Assembly: GCA_035713725.1 (NCBI GenBank)
Contig: DASTMZ010000154.1
Coordinates: 4,747-68,746 of the forward strand
Direction: 5' to 3'
Source: DASQPR01 sp035713725
Lineage (GTDB): Bacteria; Actinomycetota; Actinomycetes; Mycobacteriales; Micromonosporaceae
Length of the DNA stretch: 64,000 bases
Shown here: in pieces, positions 1 through 8,821 of the stretch
Layout: each line of letters starts with the position of its first letter
Position numbering within the stretch: position 1 is the stretch's first letter
Made by a program: the position numbers and the translations under genes
Notes under the pieces: model-generated
Seen by the model: the letters and a program-made list of their open reading frames with translations, nothing else
Databases searched by the model: none
Told to the model about the DNA's origin: nothing

Positions 1-343
1 GCACCTCAAGGGCACGCTGGATCACTTCGCGCGCGCGATGTTCGGCGCCGACGCTCGGACGCGGTGGCGCCCGTCCTACTTCCCCTTCACCGAACCGTCC
101 GCGGAGTTCGACGTCTACTACGCCGCGCACCGTGACGGTCCGCGGTGGGTCGAGTGGGGCGGTTGCGGCATGGTCCATCCGCACGTGCTCCGGGCCTGCG
201 GCATCGATCCGGATGTCTATACCGGCTTTGCGTTCGGCATGGGCATCGAGCGCACGCTGATGTTCCGCAACGGCGTGCCGGACATGCGCGACATGGTGGA
301 GGGCGACGTGCGGTTCACGCGCGGATTCGGAATGGAGGTCTGA
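1..343 (+). CDS. pheS: Phenylalanyl-tRNA synthetase alpha subunit, C-terminal part
   Basis: This is the 3' end of pheS; the gene begins before the window and the frame is open from base 2. PheS and PheT form the alpha2-beta2 enzyme that charges tRNA-Phe. The visible 113 residues are the end of the class II catalytic domain. They include the motif-2-like stretch SYFPFTEPSAEFDV and the motif-3 region GFAFGMGIERTLMFRNGVPD, whose arginine contacts ATP in class II synthetases. The stop lies 5 bases before the pheT start, so the two genes are co-transcribed as in most bacteria. Identification is firm. Confidence 0.97.
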   Translation, partial: HLKGTLDHFARAMFGADARTRWRPSYFPFTEPSAEFDVYYAAHRDGPRWVEWGGCGMVHPHVLRACGIDPDVYTGFAFGMGIERTLMFRNGVPDMRDMVEGDVRFTRGFGMEV

Positions 344-348
344 CGGCG

Positions 349-2868
349 ATGCGCGTGTCCGTGTCATGGCTGCGTGACTATGTCGACATTGCGACGGTCG
401 ACCCGGTGGTGCTGGAGAAGGCGCTCGTCCGGGTCGGCCTCGAGGTCGAAAACGTGACCGACCTTCGCGATAACGTCACCGGCTCGCTCGTGGTCGGGCG
501 GGTCGTCGCCATCGAGGAGCTGAGCGGCTTCAAGAAGCCGATCCGGCACTGCCTCGTTGACGTCGGCATCGCCGGCTCCGGCGGATCGGCCAGCTCAGCC
601 GGGTCGGATCCGGGCGAACCACAGTCGATCATCTGCGGCGCCACCAACTTCGAGGTCGGCGACCTTGTGGTGGTCGCGCTGCCCGGTGCCGTGTTGCCCG
701 GCGGCTTCGCGATCGGCTCGCGGCGGACCTACGGTCGGCTCTCCGACGGCATGATCTGCTCGACCCGCGAGCTGGGCATCGGCGACGACCACACGGGCAT
801 CCTCGTGCTGCCCGCGGATGCGCCGGCCGAGCTGACGGCGCCGGGCACCGACGCACGGCCGCTGATTGGGCTCGACGACGTCGTCATCGAGCTTGCTATC
901 ACACCGGACCGCGGCTACTGCTTCTCCGCTCGCGGCGTGGCGCGCGAACTCGCGCACTCGCTCGGGCTGGCCTACACCGATCCGGCCGCGGGCATCACGC
1001 CGGTGATCGCCTCCAAGGGTGGGTACCCGGTGCGCGTCGACGACCCGAGCGGGTGCGACCGCTTCACCGCGGTCACCGTACGAGGCATCGATCCGTCCGC
1101 GCCGAGCCCGGCATGGCTCACGCGACGGCTGGTCGCGGCCGGCATGCGACCGATCTCGCTCGTCGTGGACATCACGAACTACCTGATGCTCGACCTCGGC
1201 CAGCCGATGCATGCGTTCGACCTCGCCAAGCTGCGAGGTCCCCTCGTGGTGCGGCGAGCGGTCGACGGCGAGAAGCTCGCGACGCTCGACGGCACCACGC
1301 GCGAGCTGGATGCCGCCGACATCGTCATCACCGACGACTCCGGCGTCGTCTCGCTCGCCGCCGTGATGGGCGGCGCGTCCACCGAGGTCGGCGACGACAC
1401 AACGGATGTGCTGTTCGAGGCGGCGCACTGGGCGCCGCTCGCCATCGCGCACACCGCCCGCCGGCACAAGCTGCCGTCCGAAGCGTCGAAGCGCTTCGAG
1501 CGCGGCGTGGACCCCGCGCTCACCACGGTCGCCGCGGCGCGCGCGGTCGAGTTGCTGGTGCGCTACGGCGGCGGCAAGGTCGACAAGGGTGTGACGGACG
1601 TGAACACGGTGGCGGCACGCGCCGAGATCCGAATGGCGACCGACCATCCTGAGCGCATCGCCGGCATGACGTACCGGACCGGCACCGCTGAGCGGCTGCT
1701 CGCTGATCTCGGGTGCACGGTGATCGAGGACGGCGACGCACTGCGCGTGATGCCGCCGACGTGGCGACCCGATCTCACCGAGCCGATCGAGCTTGTCGAA
1801 GAGGTCATCCGGCTCGCCGGGTACGACACCGTACCGAGCGTGCTGCCGCCCGTGGCGCCGAGCAACGGACTGACCGCCGAGCAGCGTCGCCGCCGTACGG
1901 TGGGTCGCGCGCTGGCCGAGAGCGGTCTCGTCGAGGTCATCACGTATCCGTTCGTGGCACCGGGTGTGTTCGACGCGCTCGGGCTGCCCGGCGACGACCC
2001 GCGCCGGGTGGCGGTACGCCTGGCCAACCCGCTGTCCGACGAGGAGCCGCTGCTGCGTACCACGTTGGTCCCGGGTCTTGCCGCGGCGGTGCGCCGCAAC
2101 CGCGGCCGAGGCATCCGCGACGTGTGCGTGTTCGAGCTAGGCATGGTGTTCCTTCCGGTGCTGGACGCGCCGGCACCGCCGGCGGTCGGCGTCGACCACC
2201 GGCCCAGCGACGCGGAGCTTGCCGCGATCGACGATGCCCTGCCGGCGCAGCCGCGACACGTCGGCGTCATGTATTGCGGCGACGTCGAGCCGGCCGGATG
2301 GTGGGGGCCGCCGCGCGCGGCGACGTGGGCCGACGCGGTGGAGGCGGCACGCGTCACCATCACGGCGGCCGGCGCGACCGCGACGGTACGAGCCGGCAAT
2401 CAGCCGCCCTGGCATCCCGGCCGGTGCGCCGAGATCGTCGTCGACGACGTCGTCGTCGGGTACGCGGGCGAGTTGCACCCCGCGGTGTGCGAGGCGCTCG
2501 GCATCCCGGTGCGCACCTGCGCTATGGAGTGCAACCTCGACGCCGTACCGCTGCCGGGTGTGACGGAAGCACCACGGTTCTCCACCTATCCGCCGGCACT
2601 GATCGACGTCGCCGTTGTGGTGGACGCATCGGTGGCGGCCGACGACATCCGCGTCGCCCTGGCCGACGGTGCGGGTCCGCTGCTCGAGGCGGTACGGCTA
2701 TTCGACGTGTACGAGTCCGACGCGCTCGGCGCGGGTCGCAAGTCGCTCGCGTACAGCCTGACGTTCCGTGCCGCGGATCGCACGCTGACCGGCGACGAGA
2801 CGATCGCTGCGCGGGACGCCGCCGTCGCGGTCGCCGCCGAGCGGTACGGAGCCACGCTGCGTACCTGA
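349..2868 (+). CDS. pheT: Phenylalanyl-tRNA synthetase beta subunit
   Basis: PheT is the large non-catalytic subunit that binds tRNA-Phe and edits mischarged Tyr-tRNA. The 839-residue product has the usual length. It carries an N-terminal tRNA-binding OB-fold (about residues 40-150, with DGMICSTRELGIGDDHTG), a B3/B4 editing region and B5 domain in the middle, a core domain, and a C-terminal FDX-ACB anticodon-binding domain (last 90 residues). The ATG at 349 is chosen because GGAGGT at 334-339, lying just before the pheS stop, is an ideal ribosome site and the product then starts MRVSVSWLRDYV, as in homologues. A longer frame starting at 145 only shadows pheS. Confidence 0.97.
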   Translation: MRVSVSWLRDYVDIATVDPVVLEKALVRVGLEVENVTDLRDNVTGSLVVGRVVAIEELSGFKKPIRHCLVDVGIAGSGGSASSAGSDPGEPQSIICGATNFEVGDLVVVALPGAVLPGGFAIGSRRTYGRLSDGMICSTRELGIGDDHTGILVLPADAPAELTAPGTDARPLIGLDDVVIELAITPDRGYCFSARGVARELAHSLGLAYTDPAAGITPVIASKGGYPVRVDDPSGCDRFTAVTVRGIDPSAPSPAWLTRRLVAAGMRPISLVVDITNYLMLDLGQPMHAFDLAKLRGPLVVRRAVDGEKLATLDGTTRELDAADIVITDDSGVVSLAAVMGGASTEVGDDTTDVLFEAAHWAPLAIAHTARRHKLPSEASKRFERGVDPALTTVAAARAVELLVRYGGGKVDKGVTDVNTVAARAEIRMATDHPERIAGMTYRTGTAERLLADLGCTVIEDGDALRVMPPTWRPDLTEPIELVEEVIRLAGYDTVPSVLPPVAPSNGLTAEQRRRRTVGRALAESGLVEVITYPFVAPGVFDALGLPGDDPRRVAVRLANPLSDEEPLLRTTLVPGLAAAVRRNRGRGIRDVCVFELGMVFLPVLDAPAPPAVGVDHRPSDAELAAIDDALPAQPRHVGVMYCGDVEPAGWWGPPRAATWADAVEAARVTITAAGATATVRAGNQPPWHPGRCAEIVVDDVVVGYAGELHPAVCEALGIPVRTCAMECNLDAVPLPGVTEAPRFSTYPPALIDVAVVVDASVAADDIRVALADGAGPLLEAVRLFDVYESDALGAGRKSLAYSLTFRAADRTLTGDETIAARDAAVAVAAERYGATLRT

Positions 2869-2968
2869 CACGGTCACGCCACGACGACATCGCTGCATCA
2901 CGGCCGCCGCCTCGACTGTTTCCTCCGACATTTCGTCGCGGGTCGATAACGATCCGATCATGGGGGTC

Positions 2969-2997
2969 TTGTCACCGCCCGTGACAGCGGGTTAGCT
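2969..2997 (+). promoter_or_regulatory. Leaderless-type promoter of the amidohydrolase
   Basis: TTGTCA at 2969-2974 and TTAGCT at 2992-2997 are separated by exactly 17 bases. The -10 hexamer ends 7 bases before the ATG at 3005, so transcription should begin at or next to the start codon. No Shine-Dalgarno sequence precedes that ATG, which agrees with a leaderless message. Confidence 0.55.
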
Positions 2998-3004
2998 AGC
3001 CCAC

Positions 3005-4222
3005 ATGCGTGTGCGCGTGGCGGCGAACGTCCTGGTACCCGGCCGCGGCGAGCCGATCGCGGACGGCGTCGTCGTGATGGACGGGCCGGTCATCTCGTAC
3101 GCCGGACCGGCCGCCGACGCACCGGACACATCGGACGCGACGGTGGTCGAAGCGGCGGCCGTGATGCCCGGACTGTGGGATTGCCACGCTCACTTCATGG
3201 GTGTCACGTCGCTCGACCTGACGCGCATGCCGCTCGACTCGCTCGCGTTGCGGAGTGTTCGCGCAGCCGCCGATCTCCGCGCCGCGCTCGACGCCGGCTT
3301 CACAAGCGTCCGCGAGGTCGGCGGTCTCGGCGTGCATTTGGCGCGGGCGGTCAACGAGGGCACCGTCGTCGGCCCGGCGATCTACGCGGCCGGCGCGATC
3401 CTGTCCACCACCGGCGGCCACGGCGACCTCCACAGCTACCCGCTCGCCTGGGTGCACGAGATGGAGGACGCCCGGCTTTGCGACGGTCCCGCGGAGTGCG
3501 CCCGCGCGGCTCGTGAGCAGCTCCGGCTCAACGCGAAGGTCATCAAGGTCTGCGCGTCCGGCGGTGTGTTGTCCGAGGTCGACGATCCGATCCACCAACA
3601 GTTCACGGTCGCCGAGTTGCGCGCGATCGTGGAGGTCGCCGGCATGGCCGACCGGGTCGTGGCGGCGCACTGCCACGGCAAGCCGGGCATCATGGCGGCG
3701 ATCGAGGCGGGCGTACGAACCATCGAGCACGGGACGTACCTCGACGACGAGTCGGCGGCGGCGATGCGCGAGACCGGCGCGATCCTGGTGCCGACGCGCA
3801 CCATCGTCGAGGAGATCCGCGAGAGTCGGGCCGCGCCGCCCTACGCCCAGGCGAAGCTCGACGCGATCGCGGACATCCATCGGGACGCCGTCGCGCTCGC
3901 CCACGAGGCAGGAGTACGCGTCGCGACCGGCAGTGACCTGGCGTTGCGTGCCGGGGCGGGTGCCGGCGCATGGGGCCGCAACGGCCGGGAGCTGCCGTTG
4001 CTCGGAGCCTGCGGCTTCACGGCGCTCGAAGCCATCGAGGCGGCCACGGCGTCCGGGCCGGACACGCTCGGACCGCAGGCGCCGCGCTCCGGCCAGCTCA
4101 TCCCGGGGTACGACGCCGACGTCATCACCCTCGACGTGAACCCAGTGGACGATCTATCCGTCTTTGTAAAGACAGAACACATCACCGGCGTGTGGCGGGC
4201 GGGTCAGCGCGTCAAAGGCTGA
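3005..4222 (+). CDS. Metal-dependent amidohydrolase (imidazolonepropionase/prolidase-like)
   Basis: This 405-residue protein belongs to the amidohydrolase superfamily (TIM barrel plus small beta domain). Visible metal-site motifs are HAHFMG near residue 60 (first HxH), a lysine in NAKVIKVCASGG that is the usual carbamylated-lysine position, HCHGKPG near 222, HGTYLD near 243, and the aspartate of ATGSDLALRAG near 310. The architecture resembles Xaa-Pro dipeptidases and imidazolonepropionase-like hydrolases acting on acyl-amino-acid or carboxypeptide bonds; the substrate cannot be read from sequence. The gene has its own promoter and lies 102 bp upstream of a LuxR-type regulator on the same strand, though nothing shows they work together. 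Confidence 0.85.
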   Translation: MRVRVAANVLVPGRGEPIADGVVVMDGPVISYAGPAADAPDTSDATVVEAAAVMPGLWDCHAHFMGVTSLDLTRMPLDSLALRSVRAAADLRAALDAGFTSVREVGGLGVHLARAVNEGTVVGPAIYAAGAILSTTGGHGDLHSYPLAWVHEMEDARLCDGPAECARAAREQLRLNAKVIKVCASGGVLSEVDDPIHQQFTVAELRAIVEVAGMADRVVAAHCHGKPGIMAAIEAGVRTIEHGTYLDDESAAAMRETGAILVPTRTIVEEIRESRAAPPYAQAKLDAIADIHRDAVALAHEAGVRVATGSDLALRAGAGAGAWGRNGRELPLLGACGFTALEAIEAATASGPDTLGPQAPRSGQLIPGYDADVITLDVNPVDDLSVFVKTEHITGVWRAGQRVKG

Positions 4223-4324
4223 CCGTTCCAGCGGTCGACGACGCTTCGTGCGGGCGGCCCGACATCGCCGGAGAGCCTCGGCGCACCGCGCCAGCACGAC
4301 GCCGGCGGGGGGAGGGACTGACAG

Positions 4325-7141
4325 ATGCCCGCGCTGTCCGCGCAGCGGCCCGTGGAGCCGGTGCCGTCGGCCCGTCGTGTCGGCCGCGCGCCGCATGTGC
4401 CCCGCCAACGTCTGGTCGCTCCGATCGGCCGCGTCGAGATCCAGAACCACGTCCTCGAGCTGCTTGCCGACGGCGGCAGCGTGCTGCTGCGCGGACCGGC
4501 CGGCATCGGCAAGTCCACGGTGCTCGACTCGCTCGCCCATCAGCGGTCGGACGCGCTCGTGTTGCGCGTCGCCGCCGCCGAGGTCGAGTCCGGCCTGCCA
4601 TATCTCACACTTGTCGATCTGTTCGGCAAGGTGCTTGCCGACCACGGCGTTGTGCTGCGCGGCCACCTGCGTGCCGCACTCGACGCCGCGCTGCTGCGCA
4701 CCGCCACGCCGGCGACGGCACAGGACGAGCTCGCGGTCCGGCTGGCCGTGCTCGAGTTGTTGCGCGTGCTGTCCAGCCGGCACCCGGTGCTGTTCGTCAT
4801 CGACGACCTGCCCTGGGTTGACGAGCCGAGCGCGGGCGTGCTCCGGTTCGTCGCGCGCCGGCTCGCCGGCCTACCCGTACAGATGATCGCGACCGCGCGG
4901 ATCAGCGGCCTCGAAGCGGTCGAGCATGCCGACCTGTGCCCGGCGCCGTGTCACGAGATCACCTTGCCGCCGCTCGGCGCCGACGACGTCGCCGACCTGC
5001 TGCGCCAGCGATTCGGCGACCGGATCAGCCGATCGGCGATCCTGCGCGTGCATGCGGCCTGTGGCGGCAACCCGCTCTTCGCGCTCGAACTCGGCCGGGC
5101 CATCGCCGAGCGCGGCGAACCGATCACGCTCGATGAGCCGTTGCCCGTTCCGAACCGGCTGCGTGATCTGCTCACCGCCCGGGTCGCCGCGCTGCCCGAC
5201 GGAACGCGCGCGTGGCTCGTGGTGGCGGCCGCGGCCGCGCGGCCAACGCGTGAGCTGCTCAATCGTGCTGGAATCGGATCGGTGACCGACGTGCGGTCGG
5301 CGCTCGATGCGGGCGTCGCAACGGTGGCGGCCGACGGCGCACTGCGGTTCACCCACCCGCTGCTGCGCGAGATGGTCTACGCCGATGCCGAGGCCGACGA
5401 TCGGCTCCGCGCCCACGAACTGCTCGCCGGTGCGGTAGACGACCCGGTCGAGCGGGCGCGCCACCTGGCGCTGGCCCGGCCGGCACCGGACGACACGCTG
5501 GCCAAGACACTGGCCGAGGCGGCCGTGGTGGCAAGCCATCGCGGAGCGCCCGCGATCGCCGCGGAACTCGCGCAGCTGGCCGCCGAACGTACCGTCGACG
5601 CGGCGGCGGCTGTCACGCGACGATTGGAAGCGGCCCGGTTCGCCGAGGCCGCCGGCATGTTGGGCGAGGCGACGCGACTCGCCGGCGATGCATTGCAGAC
5701 CGCGACCGACCCGGCGACCCGAGTCGCACTGCGGCTGCTGCTCATCGATCTTGCCGGGCAGGACTATTCGCAAGCCGGACCGCTGCTCGAGGCGGCCGAG
5801 GTGGACGCCGGCGACCGCGCGGATCTCGGTGCGCTCGTCCATCTTTACAAGGGACGCAAGGCGATTTACGACGGCGACGCCGCGACCGCGGCGACCGAGT
5901 TCCATCGGTGCGGCGAGCTCGCCGAGAAGTGCGGCGACATGCAGACGTTCGCTGCGTCGCTCGCCATGTGCGCACGGTTCACGAGCCCGGCATCCGGCGA
6001 GAACGACGTGTTGCTGGATCGGGCCGCCGAACTCGCCGCGTCACTACCGCTCACCGCCGAACTGCTGCAGGTACGCATGATGCACGCCGCGGCCGTGGTG
6101 CGACGTGGCGACATCGCGACCGCGCTGCGGGAACTCGAGGCGCTGCGCGCCGAGGTCGAGCGCGGCGGGTCGGTCGGCAACGTGGCGAACGTACTCATCT
6201 CCGTGACGACGGTGAGCGTACGAGCCGGGCGGTACGCCGAGGCACTGTCGGCCGGGCGGACGTGTCTGCGGCTGTTCGCCGATCTGGAAGTGACACCGGG
6301 GCCCGGGCTGCTGGTCGGCGCGATGGCGGAGCTGTACGGCGGCGACCTCGCGGCGGCCGGCCGCCACGCGTCCGCGGCCGTCGACGCGTGCCTCGCGGCG
6401 AGCGACGAAGAGTGGTTGAGCGTCGCGTACGCGGTGCGTGGCCAGGTGCTGATGCTCGAGGGGGACCCGGTCGGCGCGCTCGAGCCGATGCGGCGCGCCT
6501 ACGACATCGAAGTGCGCCGCGGCCAGATCGATCCCGGTCGGGTGCTGTGGTACGCGGACTTCGTCGAGACGCTCGCCGCAGCCGGTGCACGGGCCGAGGG
6601 CGCACGTGTGCTCGGCGAGGTGACCGCGGTGGCCGAGGATCTCAAGCGGGACACCGCAATGCTCAGCCTGGCCCGCGCCGGCGCCGTGCTGGCATCCATG
6701 GACGGCGACCCCCGGGCCGCTGCCGCCGATCTCACGGCGGCGATCGCGCGCTGGTCGGACCATCCTTTCCCGATCGAGATCGCTCGGGCACATCACATGC
6801 TCGGGACGGTCGAGCGCCGGGCACACCGGCGAGGTGCGGCGCGTGACGCGTTCGCGGAGGCGGCGCGCAGATACGGCGAACTCGGGGCACACCCGTGGCG
6901 AGGAGCGGCGGAGGCGGAATTGACGAAACTCAACGGTCCACGCGGTCTCGGCCTGTCCGATACCGAGGCGCGCATCGTCGATCTGGTTCGTCGCGGCGCG
7001 ACGAACCGCGAGATCGCGCGTGCCACGTTCCTGTCGGTAAAGGCGATCGAGGCCAACTTGACGCGGCTGTACCGCCGCTTCGGCGTCCGCAATCGCGAGC
7101 AGTTGAGTCACGCCGTCGCCGAGATGTCTCCCAGCGACTAG
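4325..7141 (+). CDS. LAL-family transcriptional regulator (AAA/NB-ARC ATPase + LuxR HTH)
   Basis: This 938-residue protein is a large ATP-binding LuxR regulator (LAL family). An N-terminal ATPase has Walker A GPAGIGKST at residues 57-65 and Walker B VLFVIDD at 155-161. A long alpha-helical, TPR-like middle follows (about 370-860). The last 60 residues are a LuxR/GerE helix-turn-helix (LSDTEARIVDLVRRGATNRE, then ARATFLSVKAIEANLTRLYR). Such proteins act as inducer-responsive transcription activators; the ligand and targets are unknown. A GGGGGGAGGG run at 4307-4317 serves as ribosome site. There is a 102-bp gap before it and a 93-bp gap after it, so it is probably a single-gene transcript. Confidence 0.9.
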   Translation: MPALSAQRPVEPVPSARRVGRAPHVPRQRLVAPIGRVEIQNHVLELLADGGSVLLRGPAGIGKSTVLDSLAHQRSDALVLRVAAAEVESGLPYLTLVDLFGKVLADHGVVLRGHLRAALDAALLRTATPATAQDELAVRLAVLELLRVLSSRHPVLFVIDDLPWVDEPSAGVLRFVARRLAGLPVQMIATARISGLEAVEHADLCPAPCHEITLPPLGADDVADLLRQRFGDRISRSAILRVHAACGGNPLFALELGRAIAERGEPITLDEPLPVPNRLRDLLTARVAALPDGTRAWLVVAAAAARPTRELLNRAGIGSVTDVRSALDAGVATVAADGALRFTHPLLREMVYADAEADDRLRAHELLAGAVDDPVERARHLALARPAPDDTLAKTLAEAAVVASHRGAPAIAAELAQLAAERTVDAAAAVTRRLEAARFAEAAGMLGEATRLAGDALQTATDPATRVALRLLLIDLAGQDYSQAGPLLEAAEVDAGDRADLGALVHLYKGRKAIYDGDAATAATEFHRCGELAEKCGDMQTFAASLAMCARFTSPASGENDVLLDRAAELAASLPLTAELLQVRMMHAAAVVRRGDIATALRELEALRAEVERGGSVGNVANVLISVTTVSVRAGRYAEALSAGRTCLRLFADLEVTPGPGLLVGAMAELYGGDLAAAGRHASAAVDACLAASDEEWLSVAYAVRGQVLMLEGDPVGALEPMRRAYDIEVRRGQIDPGRVLWYADFVETLAAAGARAEGARVLGEVTAVAEDLKRDTAMLSLARAGAVLASMDGDPRAAAADLTAAIARWSDHPFPIEIARAHHMLGTVERRAHRRGAARDAFAEAARRYGELGAHPWRGAAEAELTKLNGPRGLGLSDTEARIVDLVRRGATNREIARATFLSVKAIEANLTRLYRRFGVRNREQLSHAVAEMSPSD

Positions 7142-7222
7142 CTACCACCAACCGTGGCGGCGAGGCCGGCAACGCAGTAGGCGTTATCGGCGAAGCAGGC
7201 CATTGCGAGGGCCGGACATCCC

Positions 7223-7228
7223 TACCCT
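7223..7228 (+). promoter_or_regulatory. Putative -10 element for the NTF2-like gene
   Basis: TACCCT fits the actinobacterial TAnnnT -10 consensus and ends 6 bases before the ATG at 7235, the spacing expected for a leaderless transcript. No convincing -35 hexamer is visible at the right distance. Confidence 0.35.
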
Positions 7229-7234
7229 GGCGGG

Positions 7235-7621
7235 ATGGGTAGCGACACCGAGATCAGCGCACGCATCATGGCGCATTGGCAGGCCTCCGAGCAGGGCGAC
7301 AGCGAGGCGGAGCACGCCATCTACGCGGCGGACGCGATTCTGGACTATCCACAGTCGGGTGAACGGTTCCGTGGCCGCGCCACGATCGCGGAGCAGCGCG
7401 GCGCCCACCCGGCGGAGCGTCACTTCGCCGTGCTGCGGATCATCGGCAGTGCAGATGTATGGGTGAGCGAGTGCGTGATCACCTACGACGGCAGGCCCAC
7501 TCACTCAGTGAGCATCATGGAGTTCTCCGGCGCCTTGGTCGTACGTGAGACGCAGTACTTCGCCGATCCCTTCGACGCGCCGGCGTCGCGGTCAGCGCTG
7601 GCGGAGCAGATGCCCGCCTAG
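7235..7621 (+). CDS. NTF2-like (SnoaL-type) protein
   Basis: This 128-residue protein has the cone-shaped NTF2/SnoaL fold pattern. It begins with helices (ISARIMAHWQASEQGDSEAE), then has the typical ADAILDYPQSGERFRGRATI turn, and beta strands ending in the ETQYFADPFDAP motif often seen in uncharacterised SnoaL-like proteins. Members range from isomerases and cyclases to dimeric scaffolds; the activity here cannot be assigned. It sits alone between the LAL regulator and the arginine operon and probably has its own leaderless promoter. Confidence 0.75.
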   Translation: MGSDTEISARIMAHWQASEQGDSEAEHAIYAADAILDYPQSGERFRGRATIAEQRGAHPAERHFAVLRIIGSADVWVSECVITYDGRPTHSVSIMEFSGALVVRETQYFADPFDAPASRSALAEQMPA

Positions 7622-7730
7622 GTCGGCCAAACCGCATGTTCATGCATCGACGCACTTGTGCGCCGGCCACGCATCCGTGACATCGCTCTCGCCTGATGGG
7701 ACTTTCGCCACATCTGGCCCGTACACCCAA

Positions 7731-7769
7731 TGCATTAGATTACGATGCTCTGCATATCCATGAAGCAAA
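7731..7769 (+). promoter_or_regulatory. Tandem ARG box (ArgR operator) upstream of argC
   Basis: An AT-rich patch carries two imperfect palindromes. Box 1 (7731-7748) has GCAT and ATGC arms; box 2 (about 7752-7769) has TGCAT followed by an AAGCA arm. Their centres are 21 bp apart, which equals two 18-bp ARG boxes with a 3-bp spacer, the arrangement bound by hexameric ArgR in many bacteria. A possible -10 element, TACGAT at 7741-7746, lies inside box 1, so ArgR bound with arginine would block the promoter. The regulator itself is encoded in the operon (argR at 11970). Confidence 0.6.
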
Positions 7770-7807
7770 GCTAAGGCCGCACACCGGCCGGTCGGAGGAG
7801 CAACGTC

Positions 7808-8821
7808 GTGGGCGTACGGGTCGCGGTGGCGGGCGCCACTGGGTACGCCGGCGGCGAGTTGCTCCGGCTCCTGGGCGCCCATCCGGACGTGGAACTGATC
7901 GCGGTCACCGGTCACTCGCACGCCGGCCTGCGTATCGGTGACGTCCACCCGCATCTGCACCGAATCGCCGACGTGCCGATCGCGGCCACCGATCCGGCCG
8001 CGCTCGTCGGTGCCGATCTCGTGTTCCTCGCACTGCCGCACGGCGAGTCCGGTGCGATCGCCGCCGCGCTGCCGGACGACATGAAGGTCGTCGACCTCGG
8101 CGCCGACCACCGGCTCCGCGACCCCGACGCTTGGGCGCGGTATTACGGCGGCGGGTACGCCGGTGCGTGGACGTACGGCCTGCCGGAACTGCCGGGGCAC
8201 CGCGACGCCATCGCGTCCACTGACCGCATCGCCGCACCCGGCTGCTACGCCACCGCGATCACGCTCGCGATCGCACCGCTGATCGCGGCCGGCATCGCAG
8301 ACGCGGACGATGTCGTAGTTGTCGCGGCATCCGGTACGTCCGGTGCGGGCCGGTCGCCAACAGCGCACCTTCTCGCCAGCGAGGTGATGGGCGACGTCAG
8401 CGCGTACAAGGTCGGCGCTCATCAGCACGTACCCGAAATCAAGCGGGCCACCGGCGCCCGGACGCTGAGCATGACGCCGCTGCTGGCGCCGATGCCACGC
8501 GGCATCCTCGCGACCTGCACGCTGCGCGCGACTGGCGCCACCACCGCGACGGCGGTGAGCGACGCGCTCGGCGGCGCCTACCGCGACGAACCGTTCGTCC
8601 GCGTGCTCGTCGGCGGTGCCACCCCGCGCACCGCCGCGACGGTCGGCTCGAACTCGTGCGTGCTGGCGGCGACCGTCGACGTCGACTCCGGCCGGATCAT
8701 CGTGGTGTCGGCACTCGACAACCTTGGCAAGGGCGCGGCCGGCCAGGCGATCCAGTGCGCGAACCTGATGCTCGGCGTGCCGGAAACCGCCGGTCTGGCG
8801 ATCGACGGAGTGGCGCCGTGA
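7808..8821 (+). CDS. argC: N-acetyl-gamma-glutamyl-phosphate reductase
   Basis: ArgC reduces N-acetylglutamyl phosphate to the semialdehyde with NADPH, the third step of ornithine synthesis. The 337-residue product has the N-terminal NADP loop AVAGATGYAGGELLRLL, the catalytic cysteine in APGCYAT (Cys146) and the histidine region VGAHQHVPEI (about 204-206). Translation starts at GTG 7808 behind GGAGGAG at 7794-7800. It is the first gene of the operon. Its stop overlaps the argB start by 4 bases, leaving no room for argJ, which usually sits between them in Actinobacteria. Confidence 0.97.
   Translation: MGVRVAVAGATGYAGGELLRLLGAHPDVELIAVTGHSHAGLRIGDVHPHLHRIADVPIAATDPAALVGADLVFLALPHGESGAIAAALPDDMKVVDLGADHRLRDPDAWARYYGGGYAGAWTYGLPELPGHRDAIASTDRIAAPGCYATAITLAIAPLIAAGIADADDVVVVAASGTSGAGRSPTAHLLASEVMGDVSAYKVGAHQHVPEIKRATGARTLSMTPLLAPMPRGILATCTLRATGATTATAVSDALGGAYRDEPFVRVLVGGATPRTAATVGSNSCVLAATVDVDSGRIIVVSALDNLGKGAAGQAIQCANLMLGVPETAGLAIDGVAP

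Noticed and set aside
8656..8817. Upstream in-frame extension of argB
   Set aside because: Its translation is Arg/Gly-rich shadow of argC and does not resemble the N-terminal helix of acetylglutamate kinases.
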